DNA of 64,000 nt, from assembly GCF_000515335.1 (NCBI RefSeq), contig NZ_KI911563.1, positions 2,714,189-2,778,188 on the forward strand, written 5' to 3'. The stretch's first letter is position 1, and each line of letters begins with the position of its first letter. This stretch comes from Cohnella panacarvi Gsoil 349 (GTDB lineage: Bacteria; Bacillota; Bacilli; Paenibacillales; Paenibacillaceae). The translations under genes and the position numbers were made by a program. Shown piece by piece: positions 24,047-32,798 of the stretch. The notes under the pieces are model-generated. The model had not been told where the DNA came from. It ran no database searches and saw only the letters and a program-made list of their open reading frames with translations.

Positions 24047-26794
24047 TTATTTCGCGAGATTGGCAACGAGAATGCGCGCGGAGATTACGGCCGCTTGCTC
24101 GCGCGTAAGCGTCGCTTTCGGCGAGAAGTTTCCTTCATACGCCGTCATCCAGCCGCCGGACATCGCCGCTTGAATCGATTCCGACGCGCCTGCGCTCGCT
24201 TTCTTCTCATCCTTCAGCACGATGGTCTCCGAAGCCTCCAGTTTCAGCGCTCTGGTCAGCAGCATCGCCGCTTGCTCGCGGGTCAGCGTCGCATCCGGCG
24301 CGAACTGCGTCTTCGACACGCCGCTCACCAATCCGGCTTTGACCGCTGCCGCGACTTCTTCGGCGTACCAAGCCTTCGCGGGCGCATCCTTAAACGGCGT
24401 CGGCGCAGCCTCGTCGGCCTTCAAACCAAGCGCCCGTACGAGCGCCGACACGAACTCCGCGCGCGTGACGGCTTGCTGCGGTTTAAAACCAGCTTTCGCG
24501 CTGTCGCCGACGCCTAGCATCGCGCCCGATGCTCTCGCGATGCGTACCGACGATAGCGCCCATGTCGCGACCGAATTCTCGTCCGAGTAGCTTCCGGTTA
24601 CCGCCAGCGGCTGCACGCTGCGCACTACGTTAGGCGCCGCGTCTGTCGCGTAGCCCGTAACTTCGAGCCCGTAGAAGCCTTCTTGCACGCCTTTCAATAC
24701 GGCCTTGCCGTTCGCATCGGTCACCGCCATGCTTGCGCCTGCCTTCACGGTTGCGCCGACCAGCGGCTGCTCCGGATCGAAGCCGCCCGTCTCCCAGTTC
24801 CACGGACGATTCGTTACTTTAACCGCAACATCCTGTCCCGGCAACGGCCGGGCGGGGCTCACCGTAACCGGCTCCGCGAGCTTCGTTGCGTCCCCGCCGT
24901 AATAGACGACAACTTCGTCTCCGTCTTCCAACAGGTACGAATCGATACCTACGGAAGGATAAATCCACTGACCGCCGCGCAATACCGCATAATACCATCC
25001 GTCAAACCCGCCAAACTTCGCAATGGCCACTCCGCCGATCGAATCGATTATGCTGCCGAAATCCATCTTATTCACATGGTATTCGACGCCCTTATCTTTC
25101 AGCAAAGCTTCCACCGCTTCAAGCGCAAGACCGCCGCTTGCCTGACCGGAAGCGATAACGCCAGCATCGCCCTCTACCCGCACGTTCACATGCTTCGTAT
25201 AAGAATCGACGTCCAGCTTGGATTCCCAAGCGACATAAGCCGGCGCCTTGCCGTTCGCGTACCCCGTCACCTCGACGGCAACGGTTCCAGCATCGTGCAG
25301 CGTCAAGCTCGCAAAGCCCTTGTCGTCCGTAACCGCGACCTGATCGCCGATCTTAACCGTCGCATTCTCCGCCGGACTTACGACCGTTTTGCCGCTTTCC
25401 CAATCGTACGTCTCTTTCTCGACCTTCACGGTCACCGGCAGATTCGCTCTCGGCATCGCCGGCTCGAACGCCACGGAATGAATGAGCTGCGTGCCGACGT
25501 CTCCGTAATAGACGTGAATTTGATCTCCGGCTTTAAGCGAGAATGTCGCCATGCCTTCCATGATCGTAACCCACGAGCCGTCGCGTTTAACCGCGAAGTT
25601 CCAACCATCAAAGCCGCCTAGCTCGCCGTTCTTCAATCCGGCAACCTCGGTCACATAGAATCCGAGCGACGGATCCCGCGTAACCGTATATTCCGTACCC
25701 GCGGCCTTCAATACGTTCACAAGCGCCTCGAGCGCCGTCTTCCCCATCGCCGGCCCGCCTGCCAGCGTGCCGTTCAACCCCGTTACCTCAACCGAAGCTT
25801 TTCCCGAAGCTCCGACTCCCGCGCCCGCATACAATCCCGGCAGACCGTCCATCCAGCGGTCGACTGCCGCAAGGGCGAGCATCGCGTTGAACGTTGCCAT
25901 CGTGTCCGCTTTGCCGCCGGCCGTATGCGCGAACCGTCCGTCCGCCAAGCGGAATTCCAGCAACCGCGCCAGCGGCGATACGCCGTTCTTCACGAATCGC
26001 GCGTCGTTCGCCGGATCGATGCCGAGCGAGGTCAGCGCGATAATGACCTGCGCCGAGCTTTCGCTCGATTCCGTCGGCTTGCCGAAGCCTCCCGTCGCCA
26101 ACTGGGCCGAGGACAGCCAGGCTAGCGCCGCATCAACAGCCGCCTTAACTTCCGTACGATCTTGATATGGCGCAAGCGCCGTCAGCACGATACCCGTTAC
26201 GTCTACGTCGCTCTTGCCTGACGCAAGAGACCAACCGCCTTCCGCGCCGCGATTGTCGATCAGCCACTCGATCAGCTTATCGCGGGTCCATGCGGCATCT
26301 TGACCGGGCTCGTACCCCGTCGCATCGAACGCCATTAGCGCGTACGCCGGAGCGTTCGGTCCTTGCGCCGTCATTTTCCCGAATGTCGCGATTGTATCCA
26401 ATAGGTTAACCTTCGCTGCTCCAATGCTCGTCGCGTCTCCGCCGCTGGCGTTAACCGCGAGGGCAACGCGGGCGTAGTCCGTAACTAAGCGAAGGCTTCC
26501 GTCCGTCACGCTTTTCTCCGCAACCTTCATATACCGGTCCGCGATCGGCTTGCCCGAGCGCGCCATCCCGAACGCGGTCCATTCGCCGGCCGGCTCCGTC
26601 TGCCCCAATAACTCCTGCAGTTGACCCAAAGCCTGCGCGACCTGCGCCTTCGTCGGAGCCGCATCAACGCCCTCGGCATGCGCGCTTCCAGCGAATGCGC
26701 CTAACCCGCCCTGTAATACGACCGCCAAGGCCAGCACGGCGCTCAGCCATACTCGCCGCATTCTACCCATCGTCCCCCGTACTCCCGTTCCCAA
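24047..26794 (-). CDS. S-layer-anchored transcobalamin-like B12-capture protein
   Basis: 915 residues from TTG 26794, six bases behind AGGAGGAG; a longer frame upstream lacks a site and runs into the leader RNA. Signal peptide 1-40. Residues 45-325 form an alpha/alpha-barrel of prenyltransferase/terpene-cyclase-like repeats (RGAEGGWSL, ATGGFGKP, ADGRFAH). Two DUF4430 domains follow (about 335-432 and 537-633, each with GGFDGW), separated by Ig-like segments, and three SLH motifs close the protein (about 740-910). A helical barrel plus a DUF4430-type domain is the layout of vertebrate transcobalamin and intrinsic factor. With the cobalamin riboswitch upstream, the inferred role is to bind corrinoids at the cell wall and pass them to the lipoprotein and ECF transporter. 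Binding is not proven by sequence. Confidence 0.85.
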   Translation of the reverse strand: MGTGVRGTMGRMRRVWLSAVLALAVVLQGGLGAFAGSAHAEGVDAAPTKAQVAQALGQLQELLGQTEPAGEWTAFGMARSGKPIADRYMKVAEKSVTDGSLRLVTDYARVALAVNASGGDATSIGAAKVNLLDTIATFGKMTAQGPNAPAYALMAFDATGYEPGQDAAWTRDKLIEWLIDNRGAEGGWSLASGKSDVDVTGIVLTALAPYQDRTEVKAAVDAALAWLSSAQLATGGFGKPTESSESSAQVIIALTSLGIDPANDARFVKNGVSPLARLLEFRLADGRFAHTAGGKADTMATFNAMLALAAVDRWMDGLPGLYAGAGVGASGKASVEVTGLNGTLAGGPAMGKTALEALVNVLKAAGTEYTVTRDPSLGFYVTEVAGLKNGELGGFDGWNFAVKRDGSWVTIMEGMATFSLKAGDQIHVYYGDVGTQLIHSVAFEPAMPRANLPVTVKVEKETYDWESGKTVVSPAENATVKIGDQVAVTDDKGFASLTLHDAGTVAVEVTGYANGKAPAYVAWESKLDVDSYTKHVNVRVEGDAGVIASGQASGGLALEAVEALLKDKGVEYHVNKMDFGSIIDSIGGVAIAKFGGFDGWYYAVLRGGQWIYPSVGIDSYLLEDGDEVVVYYGGDATKLAEPVTVSPARPLPGQDVAVKVTNRPWNWETGGFDPEQPLVGATVKAGASMAVTDANGKAVLKGVQEGFYGLEVTGYATDAAPNVVRSVQPLAVTGSYSDENSVATWALSSVRIARASGAMLGVGDSAKAGFKPQQAVTRAEFVSALVRALGLKADEAAPTPFKDAPAKAWYAEEVAAAVKAGLVSGVSKTQFAPDATLTREQAAMLLTRALKLEASETIVLKDEKKASAGASESIQAAMSGGWMTAYEGNFSPKATLTREQAAVISARILVANLAK

Positions 26795-26876
26795 TCCGAT
26801 CTCCTCCTCGATTCGCTCCGTCTGCCTCGACTCAACCGCATCTAAGCAACCCTCGGCTTCCCATATCCGTAACAAC

Positions 26877-26911
26877 ACAAAAAGCATCCCCCGTAAGTCA
26901 GAGGGATGCTT
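26877..26911 (-). terminator. Leader terminator, riboswitch expression platform
   Basis: On the minus strand AAGCATCCC and GGGATGCTT pair and are followed by TTTTGTG. It lies between the cobalamin aptamer and the first gene, so it is the likely regulated terminator. Confidence 0.75.
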
Positions 26912-27089
26912 GCGTGAAGGCATACGCATCGTACCGCGCATCATACGCGGACGGCAATCGAACAGCCCGCTAAGGACTCTTCTTGCCTCGTGCTTCGCCG
27001 CTATCGCCTGAGCCGCATGATTCTGCCAGCCTAGTGATCGCGGCGAATGCCGCCACACCTCCCCTATTCCTCGTAGGTTATCGGGTGTT

Positions 27090-27270
27090 TGTCGAAAACA
27101 GGCAGGTTTCCTGGCTCCTGGATCATCGCTTGCCGGGCCTTCCCGCTCGCGTCGCTAGACGCGCGCAGTGGCTAATCCGGTTCGCTCCCCATGGTCAGTG
27201 GCGGGACCGCGTCGGTTTTGCACCGAACTTCTCTATTAAGCTCTTGCGAGCACCTGTTTTCCGCCGAATT
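27090..27270 (-). promoter_or_regulatory. Cobalamin riboswitch
   Basis: The minus strand carries the conserved aptamer blocks in order: CGGTGCAAAACCGACGCGG, CCCGCCACTGACC, GGATTAGCCACTG, GGGAAGGCCCGG, GATGATCC, and AGCCAGGAAACCTGCCTG. The GCCACTG box and the final AGCCAGG..CCTGCC are the B12-box. A terminator follows 180 bases downstream, so binding of adenosyl- or another cobalamin should shut the operon. The boundaries are approximate. Confidence 0.95.
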
Positions 27271-27468
27271 CACTTGTGTTGCCATCTTATCATGCGGGCT
27301 TGGCACTGTCCATAAGCCCGCGCTCGGTAATAAATGCTGAATCGCGCAGAAAATCTAGTTTCCCTCTAAAGCTTTGCCCGCAATCTGTCGATAAACCTAA
27401 TAACGTGTCGCTTCAACCGCGCGTTCTCTACTTGTCTTTCTTTTATCCTTACATATATGGGGTGTACC

Positions 27469-28275
27469 ATGAAAAACTCAACAATCTTGGGGTTAACGAT
27501 CGGTATTGCGGCTCTGATCTTCGGTATGTTTCTTAAAGGAGCGCCGATTATCAGCCTCGTTAACAATCCGGCAGCGTACGTCATCATTTTCGTCGGAACT
27601 GCCGCTTCCATTCTCGTGGCGTTCCCTATGTCCGATCTGAAGAAAATTCCGAAGCTACTTAAGATCACGTTCGTCGAACCTAAGCTACTGCCGCGCGAAC
27701 AGCTCATCTATATGTTCATGGAATGGGCGACGATCACCCGCCGCGAAGGCTTGCTGGCGCTCGAAGCGCGCGTCGAGGAAATTCAAGACGACTTCCTGAA
27801 GACGGGCATGCGCATGATCATCGACGGCAACGACCAAGACTTCGTCCGCGACGTTCTCCTCGAGGACATCTCCGCGACCGAAGACCGTCACCGTTCCGGC
27901 GCCCAAATCTTCTCCCAAGCGGGGATGTACGCGCCGACGCTCGGGGTACTCGGCGCCGTTATCGGCCTGATCGCCGCGCTGCAGAACCTTGACGACATGA
28001 GTAAGCTCGCCCATGCCGTAGCCGCCGCGTTCGTCGCGACTTTGCTCGGTATTTTCAGCGGATACGTGCTGTGGCATCCGATCTCGAACAAGCTGAAGCG
28101 TCTGTCGAAGCGCGAGATCGACCTGAAGCTCATGATGGTCGAAGGCTTGCTGTCCATCCAATCCGGCGTATCCACGATCGCCATCCAACAGAAGCTTATG
28201 GTATTCCTGACTCCGACAGAGCGCCTAGCTTTCAATGAGAAGGAGGACGGACAAGGTGAGCAGAAAACGGCATGA
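27469..28275 (+). CDS. motA: Flagellar motor stator protein MotA
   Basis: 268 residues from ATG 27469 with GGGGTG four to five bases upstream. Four membrane segments: two near the N-terminus (8-28 and 33-53) and two near 145-200 (MYAPTLGVLGAVIGLIAAL and AVAAAFVATLLGIFSGYVLW, with the conserved proline). Between them is the large cytoplasmic loop with charged residues that meets FliG. With MotB it forms the proton-driven stator. It overlaps motB by 20 bp. Confidence 0.95.
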   Translation: MKNSTILGLTIGIAALIFGMFLKGAPIISLVNNPAAYVIIFVGTAASILVAFPMSDLKKIPKLLKITFVEPKLLPREQLIYMFMEWATITRREGLLALEARVEEIQDDFLKTGMRMIIDGNDQDFVRDVLLEDISATEDRHRSGAQIFSQAGMYAPTLGVLGAVIGLIAALQNLDDMSKLAHAVAAAFVATLLGIFSGYVLWHPISNKLKRLSKREIDLKLMMVEGLLSIQSGVSTIAIQQKLMVFLTPTERLAFNEKEDGQGEQKTA

Positions 28276-29077
28276 GCACCACGAAGAGCATGCGGACGAA
28301 TCCTGGTTGCTTCCCTATTCCGACTTAATGACGCTGTTGCTCGCCTTGTTCATCGTGCTTTACTCGGTGAGCGCGGTGAACACGTCCAAGCTCGAGGAGC
28401 TTAGCAAAGCGTTCAAATCCGCCTTCAGCAGCGGCGTCAGCGTATTCGAGAACTCGTCGATTACCGACGATTCCGACCGCGTCCGCCGTTCGGAAGATAT
28501 CAGCTCGCGCAGGGATAACACCAAGACGCGCGCCACGCTTCAGCAGGAGGAACAAGCGAACCTTGAGCACCTGCAGCAGCAACTCAAAGAATACATTCAA
28601 GCGAACGGACTATCGTCTCAGCTGGATACGCAGCTGAACCAGTCGCAATTGCTGATTACGATCCGCGACAACGCGCTGTTCGCATCGGCCAGCGCGACCG
28701 TGAAGCCCGAGGCGCAGAAGCTAGCCGCGGCGATCGCCCAGATGCTCGTCGGCTATCCCGACTTCGAGATCCAAGTATCCGGGCATACCGACAACCAGCC
28801 GATCAATACGGCCGAATTCCCGTCCAACTGGGAGCTCAGTACCAAACGCGCGACGAACTTCATGAAGATTCTGCTCGAGAATCCGAAGTTCGAACCGAAG
28901 CTATTCAGCGCGACAGGGTACAGCGAATACCGCCCGGTCGATTCGAACGATTCGGTGACTGGCCGCGCCAAGAACCGCCGCGTCGAAATCTCGATTCTGC
29001 GGAAGTACGTCGAACCGGACGACACCGGCGCGAATCAAATTTCCGTTCCAGATACGGCAGTCGCCGCCGCGCAATAA
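28256..29077 (+). CDS. motB: Flagellar motor stator protein MotB
   Basis: 273 residues from GTG 28256, nine bases behind AAGGAGG; an ATG at 28235 sits upstream of that site and is less likely. The plug and single membrane segment contain WLLPYSDLMTLLLALFIVLYS, with the proton-binding Asp in SDLMT. The C-terminal OmpA-like peptidoglycan-binding domain (about 150-250) reads QVSGHTDNQPINTAEFPSN and NRRVEISIL. It anchors the stator to the wall. An Arg/Gln-rich linker lies between. Confidence 0.95.
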   Translation: MSRKRHEHHEEHADESWLLPYSDLMTLLLALFIVLYSVSAVNTSKLEELSKAFKSAFSSGVSVFENSSITDDSDRVRRSEDISSRRDNTKTRATLQQEEQANLEHLQQQLKEYIQANGLSSQLDTQLNQSQLLITIRDNALFASASATVKPEAQKLAAAIAQMLVGYPDFEIQVSGHTDNQPINTAEFPSNWELSTKRATNFMKILLENPKFEPKLFSATGYSEYRPVDSNDSVTGRAKNRRVEISILRKYVEPDDTGANQISVPDTAVAAAQ

Positions 29078-29084
29078 GAGAACG

Positions 29085-29137
29085 CAAAAGCCTTCAACCC
29101 GCTAACGAATCATAAAGCGGATTGAAGGCTCTTCTAT
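29085..29137. terminator. Bidirectional terminator between motB and racemase
   Basis: AGCCTTCAA(TCC)CCGCT-type arms at 29089-29105 and 29115-29130 pair. T-rich flanks are present on the plus side (CTTCTATT). Confidence 0.8.
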
Positions 29138-29149
29138 TGCCGTTATGAA

Positions 29150-29866
29150 TTAATCCAAGTTCACCGTCTTCTTGCCCGACAGTTCGATCGAACGCTTCAC
29201 CAGCATCGCCATCGCATCGATGCTATGCGCCTTCGCCGCTTCGCTGATCGCGATGCAGCTTAGCTCCGTGCACGCGAGAACGACGCACTGGCACTCGCCG
29301 CGCTCGATCAAGTCGAAGATGATCGCCTCGAGCTTGTCCGGGCTCACGTTGTTGTCCCGCTTCACGTCCTCGTAGATGATCCGCATGACTTCGGCTTGCA
29401 TCGCGTCGTCGATATCGTGGTACCGCATGCTGTACTTGGCGCACGTGTCGCGGTAGATACCGCTGCGAAGCGTGCCGTTCGTCGCGAGCACGCCGACCTT
29501 GCTGCCCGTCTCGTACCGGCGCGCGATCTCCCGCAGCGTCTCATCCACCATATGGATGATCGGGATGCTCGTCATCGCCTGCATGTCTTGATAGAAGTAG
29601 TGCGAAGTGTTGCAAGGAATCGCGATGTTCGCGACGCCTACGTGCTCGAGCAGCCGAATATCCTTCTCTACTGCGCTAAGGAAGCGAACCTTCTCTCCCG
29701 ATAGAATCACTTCCGTCCGATCCGGCAGCGACGCATGGTTCAACACGACCATATCGATATGGTCTTGATCCCGTACGGCCGCCGTGTGGTCGACGAGCTT
29801 ATCCATGAAGACGGCGGTCGCTTTCGGCCCCATGCCGCCTATGATGCCTAACCGTATCTGTTCCAT
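29150..29866 (-). CDS. Aspartate/glutamate racemase family protein
   Basis: 238 residues, ATG 29866. Both catalytic cysteines of the two-base mechanism are present, in IAIPCNTSHYF (about residue 83) and VVLACTELS (about residue 194), with GGMGP at the N-terminus. These enzymes invert aspartate or glutamate without a cofactor. It ends a minus-strand cluster with a Mur-ligase-like gene and an ATP-grasp gene, so its D-amino acid is probably used by them. Confidence 0.9.
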   Translation of the reverse strand: MEQIRLGIIGGMGPKATAVFMDKLVDHTAAVRDQDHIDMVVLNHASLPDRTEVILSGEKVRFLSAVEKDIRLLEHVGVANIAIPCNTSHYFYQDMQAMTSIPIIHMVDETLREIARRYETGSKVGVLATNGTLRSGIYRDTCAKYSMRYHDIDDAMQAEVMRIIYEDVKRDNNVSPDKLEAIIFDLIERGECQCVVLACTELSCIAISEAAKAHSIDAMAMLVKRSIELSGKKTVNLD

Positions 29867-29914
29867 CGCTTAACCTACTTTTCTGGGCGCCGGTACGCGC
29901 AAGCTTGCGGCGCC

Positions 29915-31396
29915 TTATTTGCGGAGCAATAGCTCGCGGGCGATCGCAGCGCCGGGATCCATCCCTTGGCAGCCCGCCAGCAACACTAAATCTCCTCGGC
30001 CGGCGCGGTTAAGCGCATGAGCGATCGCGTCCGGCAGCTCGTCGTACAGGTTGACTTTGACGTTGGCGGCCCCCATCACTTCCAGGAACACCCGCTCTTC
30101 CTCGTCCGACACTTTATCCTTGGACGTCACGTGCGACACGCTCTTCGTCGCCGTAACCTCGTTAAGCTCCAGCCGTTTCAACCACTCCACGATCGCTTCG
30201 GCGTTCTCGCGGTTGACCGTCACTCCGCGGTCGCCGCGAATCGCGTACACGAGGTGCAGACGCTCGTAAGTCATGAACCGCAACGTCTCGAGCGTCACGT
30301 TGATGTTGCCCGGATTGGCGAAGTGATCGTCCATGATCGAGAATTCGCCTTCGTGCACGAACTCGAACCGGCGCTCGACGCCCTTGAACTCCAGCAGCGT
30401 CTTCTGAATCGTCTCGATAGATACGCCGCACAGCAGCGCAATGATCGTCGCCACCATCGAATTATAGACCGAGTGCAGCCCCGGCACGCCCAGAGATACC
30501 TCGAATTCGCTCGGCGCGAATTCGACTCCGTTCACGCTGAACGGCTTCACGATTTCGAACTTGAATCTCGCCCGGCCCGTGGACAGATCGAGATCCTTGC
30601 AATGGATATGCCCTTCTCTGCTCTTCACGCCGAAGGTGATCACTTGCGCCTTCGTCTCCTCGACCAACGATGCGGAGTACGTATCATCGAGGTTAAGAAT
30701 CGCCGCGGCATGCGAGCCCGCACTTCGAATCAAGCTGGATTTCGCCTCGAAATACGCCTCGAACGAGCCGTGCGAGTCGATATGCTCGCGGCTCACGTTA
30801 TTCAACGTTACGATGTCGTAGTCGACCTGCTCGACCCGATGCGTCTCAAGCGCGGCGGACGACACTTCCATGCACACGTGGGAGACGCCGCGGTCGACCA
30901 TCTGGCCTAGATACGCCTGCAGATCGAGCGATTCCGGCGTCGTCAGCTCGGCGGGAATCGACGTGTCGTCGATCTTGATGACGACGGTGCCGATCAAACC
31001 CGTCTTTAATCCATGATTCTCGAGCATGGCGTTCGCCATGTATGAGGTTGTCGTCTTGCCGTTCGTCGCGGTAATGCCGATCATCTTCAGCTTGTCCGCG
31101 GGACGTCCGTAGAAGGCAGCGCCTAGCTGCGCCAGCGCGATGCGGCTGTTCGCCACGCGGATTTGCGGAATGGCGACGTCGTCTTCGTATCGCTCGACGA
31201 TCGCCGCCACCGCGCCGTTCGCTGCCGCGCTCGCCAAATATTGATGCCCGTCTACCTTGTAGCCGGTGACGCAGACGAACACTTTACCCTCGGTTGCTTT
31301 CTTGGAATGATAGGCGATTCCCGACACCTGTATATCGATTTCGCCGCGCGAATCTATCGTTGCAATCGATGCGAGAAGCTCCTTGAGAGATGACAT
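29915..31396 (-). CDS. Mur-ligase family protein related to MurE
   Basis: 493 residues. The N-terminal domain matches MurE (VSGIAYHSKKATEGKVFVCVTGYKVDGHQY). The central ATP-binding domain has the P-loop TATNGKTTT (about 110) and MEVSSAALETHRVE, SREHIDSHGSFEAYFEAKSS with the lysine expected to be carbamylated. The C-terminal domain has IMDDHFANPGN instead of the usual DYAHTPD block, and the DNPR motif that binds diaminopimelate in MurE is absent. It is therefore unlikely to be the housekeeping MurE and probably joins another amino acid or peptide. It stands between the racemase and ATP-grasp genes. Confidence 0.8.
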   Translation of the reverse strand: MSSLKELLASIATIDSRGEIDIQVSGIAYHSKKATEGKVFVCVTGYKVDGHQYLASAAANGAVAAIVERYEDDVAIPQIRVANSRIALAQLGAAFYGRPADKLKMIGITATNGKTTTSYMANAMLENHGLKTGLIGTVVIKIDDTSIPAELTTPESLDLQAYLGQMVDRGVSHVCMEVSSAALETHRVEQVDYDIVTLNNVSREHIDSHGSFEAYFEAKSSLIRSAGSHAAAILNLDDTYSASLVEETKAQVITFGVKSREGHIHCKDLDLSTGRARFKFEIVKPFSVNGVEFAPSEFEVSLGVPGLHSVYNSMVATIIALLCGVSIETIQKTLLEFKGVERRFEFVHEGEFSIMDDHFANPGNINVTLETLRFMTYERLHLVYAIRGDRGVTVNRENAEAIVEWLKRLELNEVTATKSVSHVTSKDKVSDEEERVFLEVMGAANVKVNLYDELPDAIAHALNRAGRGDLVLLAGCQGMDPGAAIARELLLRK

Positions 31397-31422
31397 CTTC
31401 GCTTAACCCCTTCCTAGAACCT

Positions 31423-32607
31423 CTATCTCGCCGATCTCCGCATATACTTGCCCGCCAGGAGGCGAAGGAAGGTGAAGTACGGCTTCGGATCGCTCCAGCT
31501 CCAGATCGCGTGCGCTTTGCGCTTGAAGAGCGAGCGGAACACCTGCCCGAACGTTAGCTGCTTCGTCTTCAGATACCCTCTGATCGCCAGCAAGTCTTCG
31601 TACGCGTACCAGAACACGATGCCCGTGTCCTTCTCGATGGCGGACGGAGGCAGCGGATTGCCGGTCAGCTCGCGGTAAGTGATGTACGGAATATTAAGTC
31701 CCGCTTTGTAGATCAAGTTGTTGAAGTTCGTAATCCGGACGTTGATCTCGATCAGATAGAATCTGCCGGTCTCCGCGTCCTTCTTGAATTCGATCTCGGC
31801 GAACCCTTTGAACCCGACCTTCTCGAAAAAGGGTGCCCCGATCTCGTAGAGCTCGGGTACGTATTTCTGCCCCGTATAGACGGAAGCGCCGAAGTTGATC
31901 GGATATTGGCGGTACTTCCGGGCGGTCATCCAATGCGCGACTTTGCCGTCTTGGTTCATGTACGCGTCGAACGTGTACATGTGGTCGTCGAAGCCCGGGA
32001 TAATACGCTGCACGATAACTTCCAGCCCGGCCGCGTGGGCTTGTCCGACGGCATCCAAGAGCTCCTGCCGATTCGCGACCTTGAACAGCTTCTTACGGAA
32101 TTTGGCGACGAACGCCGGGGAATCGGTAGGTTTGACGATACAAGGATAATGAATGATCCGATCGACTTGCTCTAAGTAATCTTCGTCGGTGACGCGAACC
32201 GTCTCCGGCGTCGGAACGCCGAGGTCGCTTGCGATCTTCTGAAGCGTCTCTTTGTTCATCAGCTTCGTGTAGAGACCTTGCTCGGTCTGCGGAATCAAGT
32301 AATATTCCTTCAGCTCGTCCAGATGAGCATCGATCACTTCGACATAGTTATCGTGGCAGGGAATAAGGACGGGCTTGGCGCTTTGCTTGCCGGCGTATTC
32401 CTTAAGAAAACGAATGAAGCCTTCCTCGTCTTCCTTATAATAAGGAGCGATCAGCTTCTCGGAACAGTATTTGGATTGGAAAGCGTACGTATTCTTGTCT
32501 GTATAATCGACTCCGACGGTATGTACGCCTTGCTTGCCTAGACAACGAATGGTGCTTAACCCGATATAATAATTGCACCCTAGAATGACGGCCTTGTTGC
32601 TCACCAT
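31423..32607 (-). CDS. ATP-grasp ligase, D-aspartate-ligase-like size and context
   Basis: 394 residues from ATG 32607 (GGGATG upstream). The N-terminal Rossmann-like part (KAVILGCNYYIGLSTIRCLG) leads to an ATP-grasp core: IHYPCIVKPTDSPAF (nucleotide strand), VIVQRIIPGFDDHMYTF, and FYLIEINVRITNFNN, where E and N would hold magnesium. Such proteins of about 400 residues include carboxylate-amine ligases and the D-Asp ligases that act on peptidoglycan precursors. The gene is 27 bp upstream of the Mur-ligase-like gene, and a racemase follows, so the three probably form a peptide-making pathway. The substrate is inferred only. Confidence 0.85.
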   Translation of the reverse strand: MVSNKAVILGCNYYIGLSTIRCLGKQGVHTVGVDYTDKNTYAFQSKYCSEKLIAPYYKEDEEGFIRFLKEYAGKQSAKPVLIPCHDNYVEVIDAHLDELKEYYLIPQTEQGLYTKLMNKETLQKIASDLGVPTPETVRVTDEDYLEQVDRIIHYPCIVKPTDSPAFVAKFRKKLFKVANRQELLDAVGQAHAAGLEVIVQRIIPGFDDHMYTFDAYMNQDGKVAHWMTARKYRQYPINFGASVYTGQKYVPELYEIGAPFFEKVGFKGFAEIEFKKDAETGRFYLIEINVRITNFNNLIYKAGLNIPYITYRELTGNPLPPSAIEKDTGIVFWYAYEDLLAIRGYLKTKQLTFGQVFRSLFKRKAHAIWSWSDPKPYFTFLRLLAGKYMRRSAR

Positions 32608-32798
32608 TAAGCACATCCCGATTGATTGATTCGGTTCGCTAGCGACCCGCGGAAGTTCTACAATATCCTACAAAAGTTCATCCCAATTTTACTTGATGAA
32701 CCCGTATAATACAAGCTTCCGAAGGCATGGAGAAGGCTCCTGGTACCCGATCTGCGAGGCGCGAATCAGGCGAACGAGAGCGGGCGATGCGGTTGCGC

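Noticed and set aside
26795..27058. N-terminal extension of the SLH transcobalamin-like protein
   Set aside because: It runs through the leader terminator and lacks a signal peptide at its start; TTG 26794 has a good ribosome binding site.
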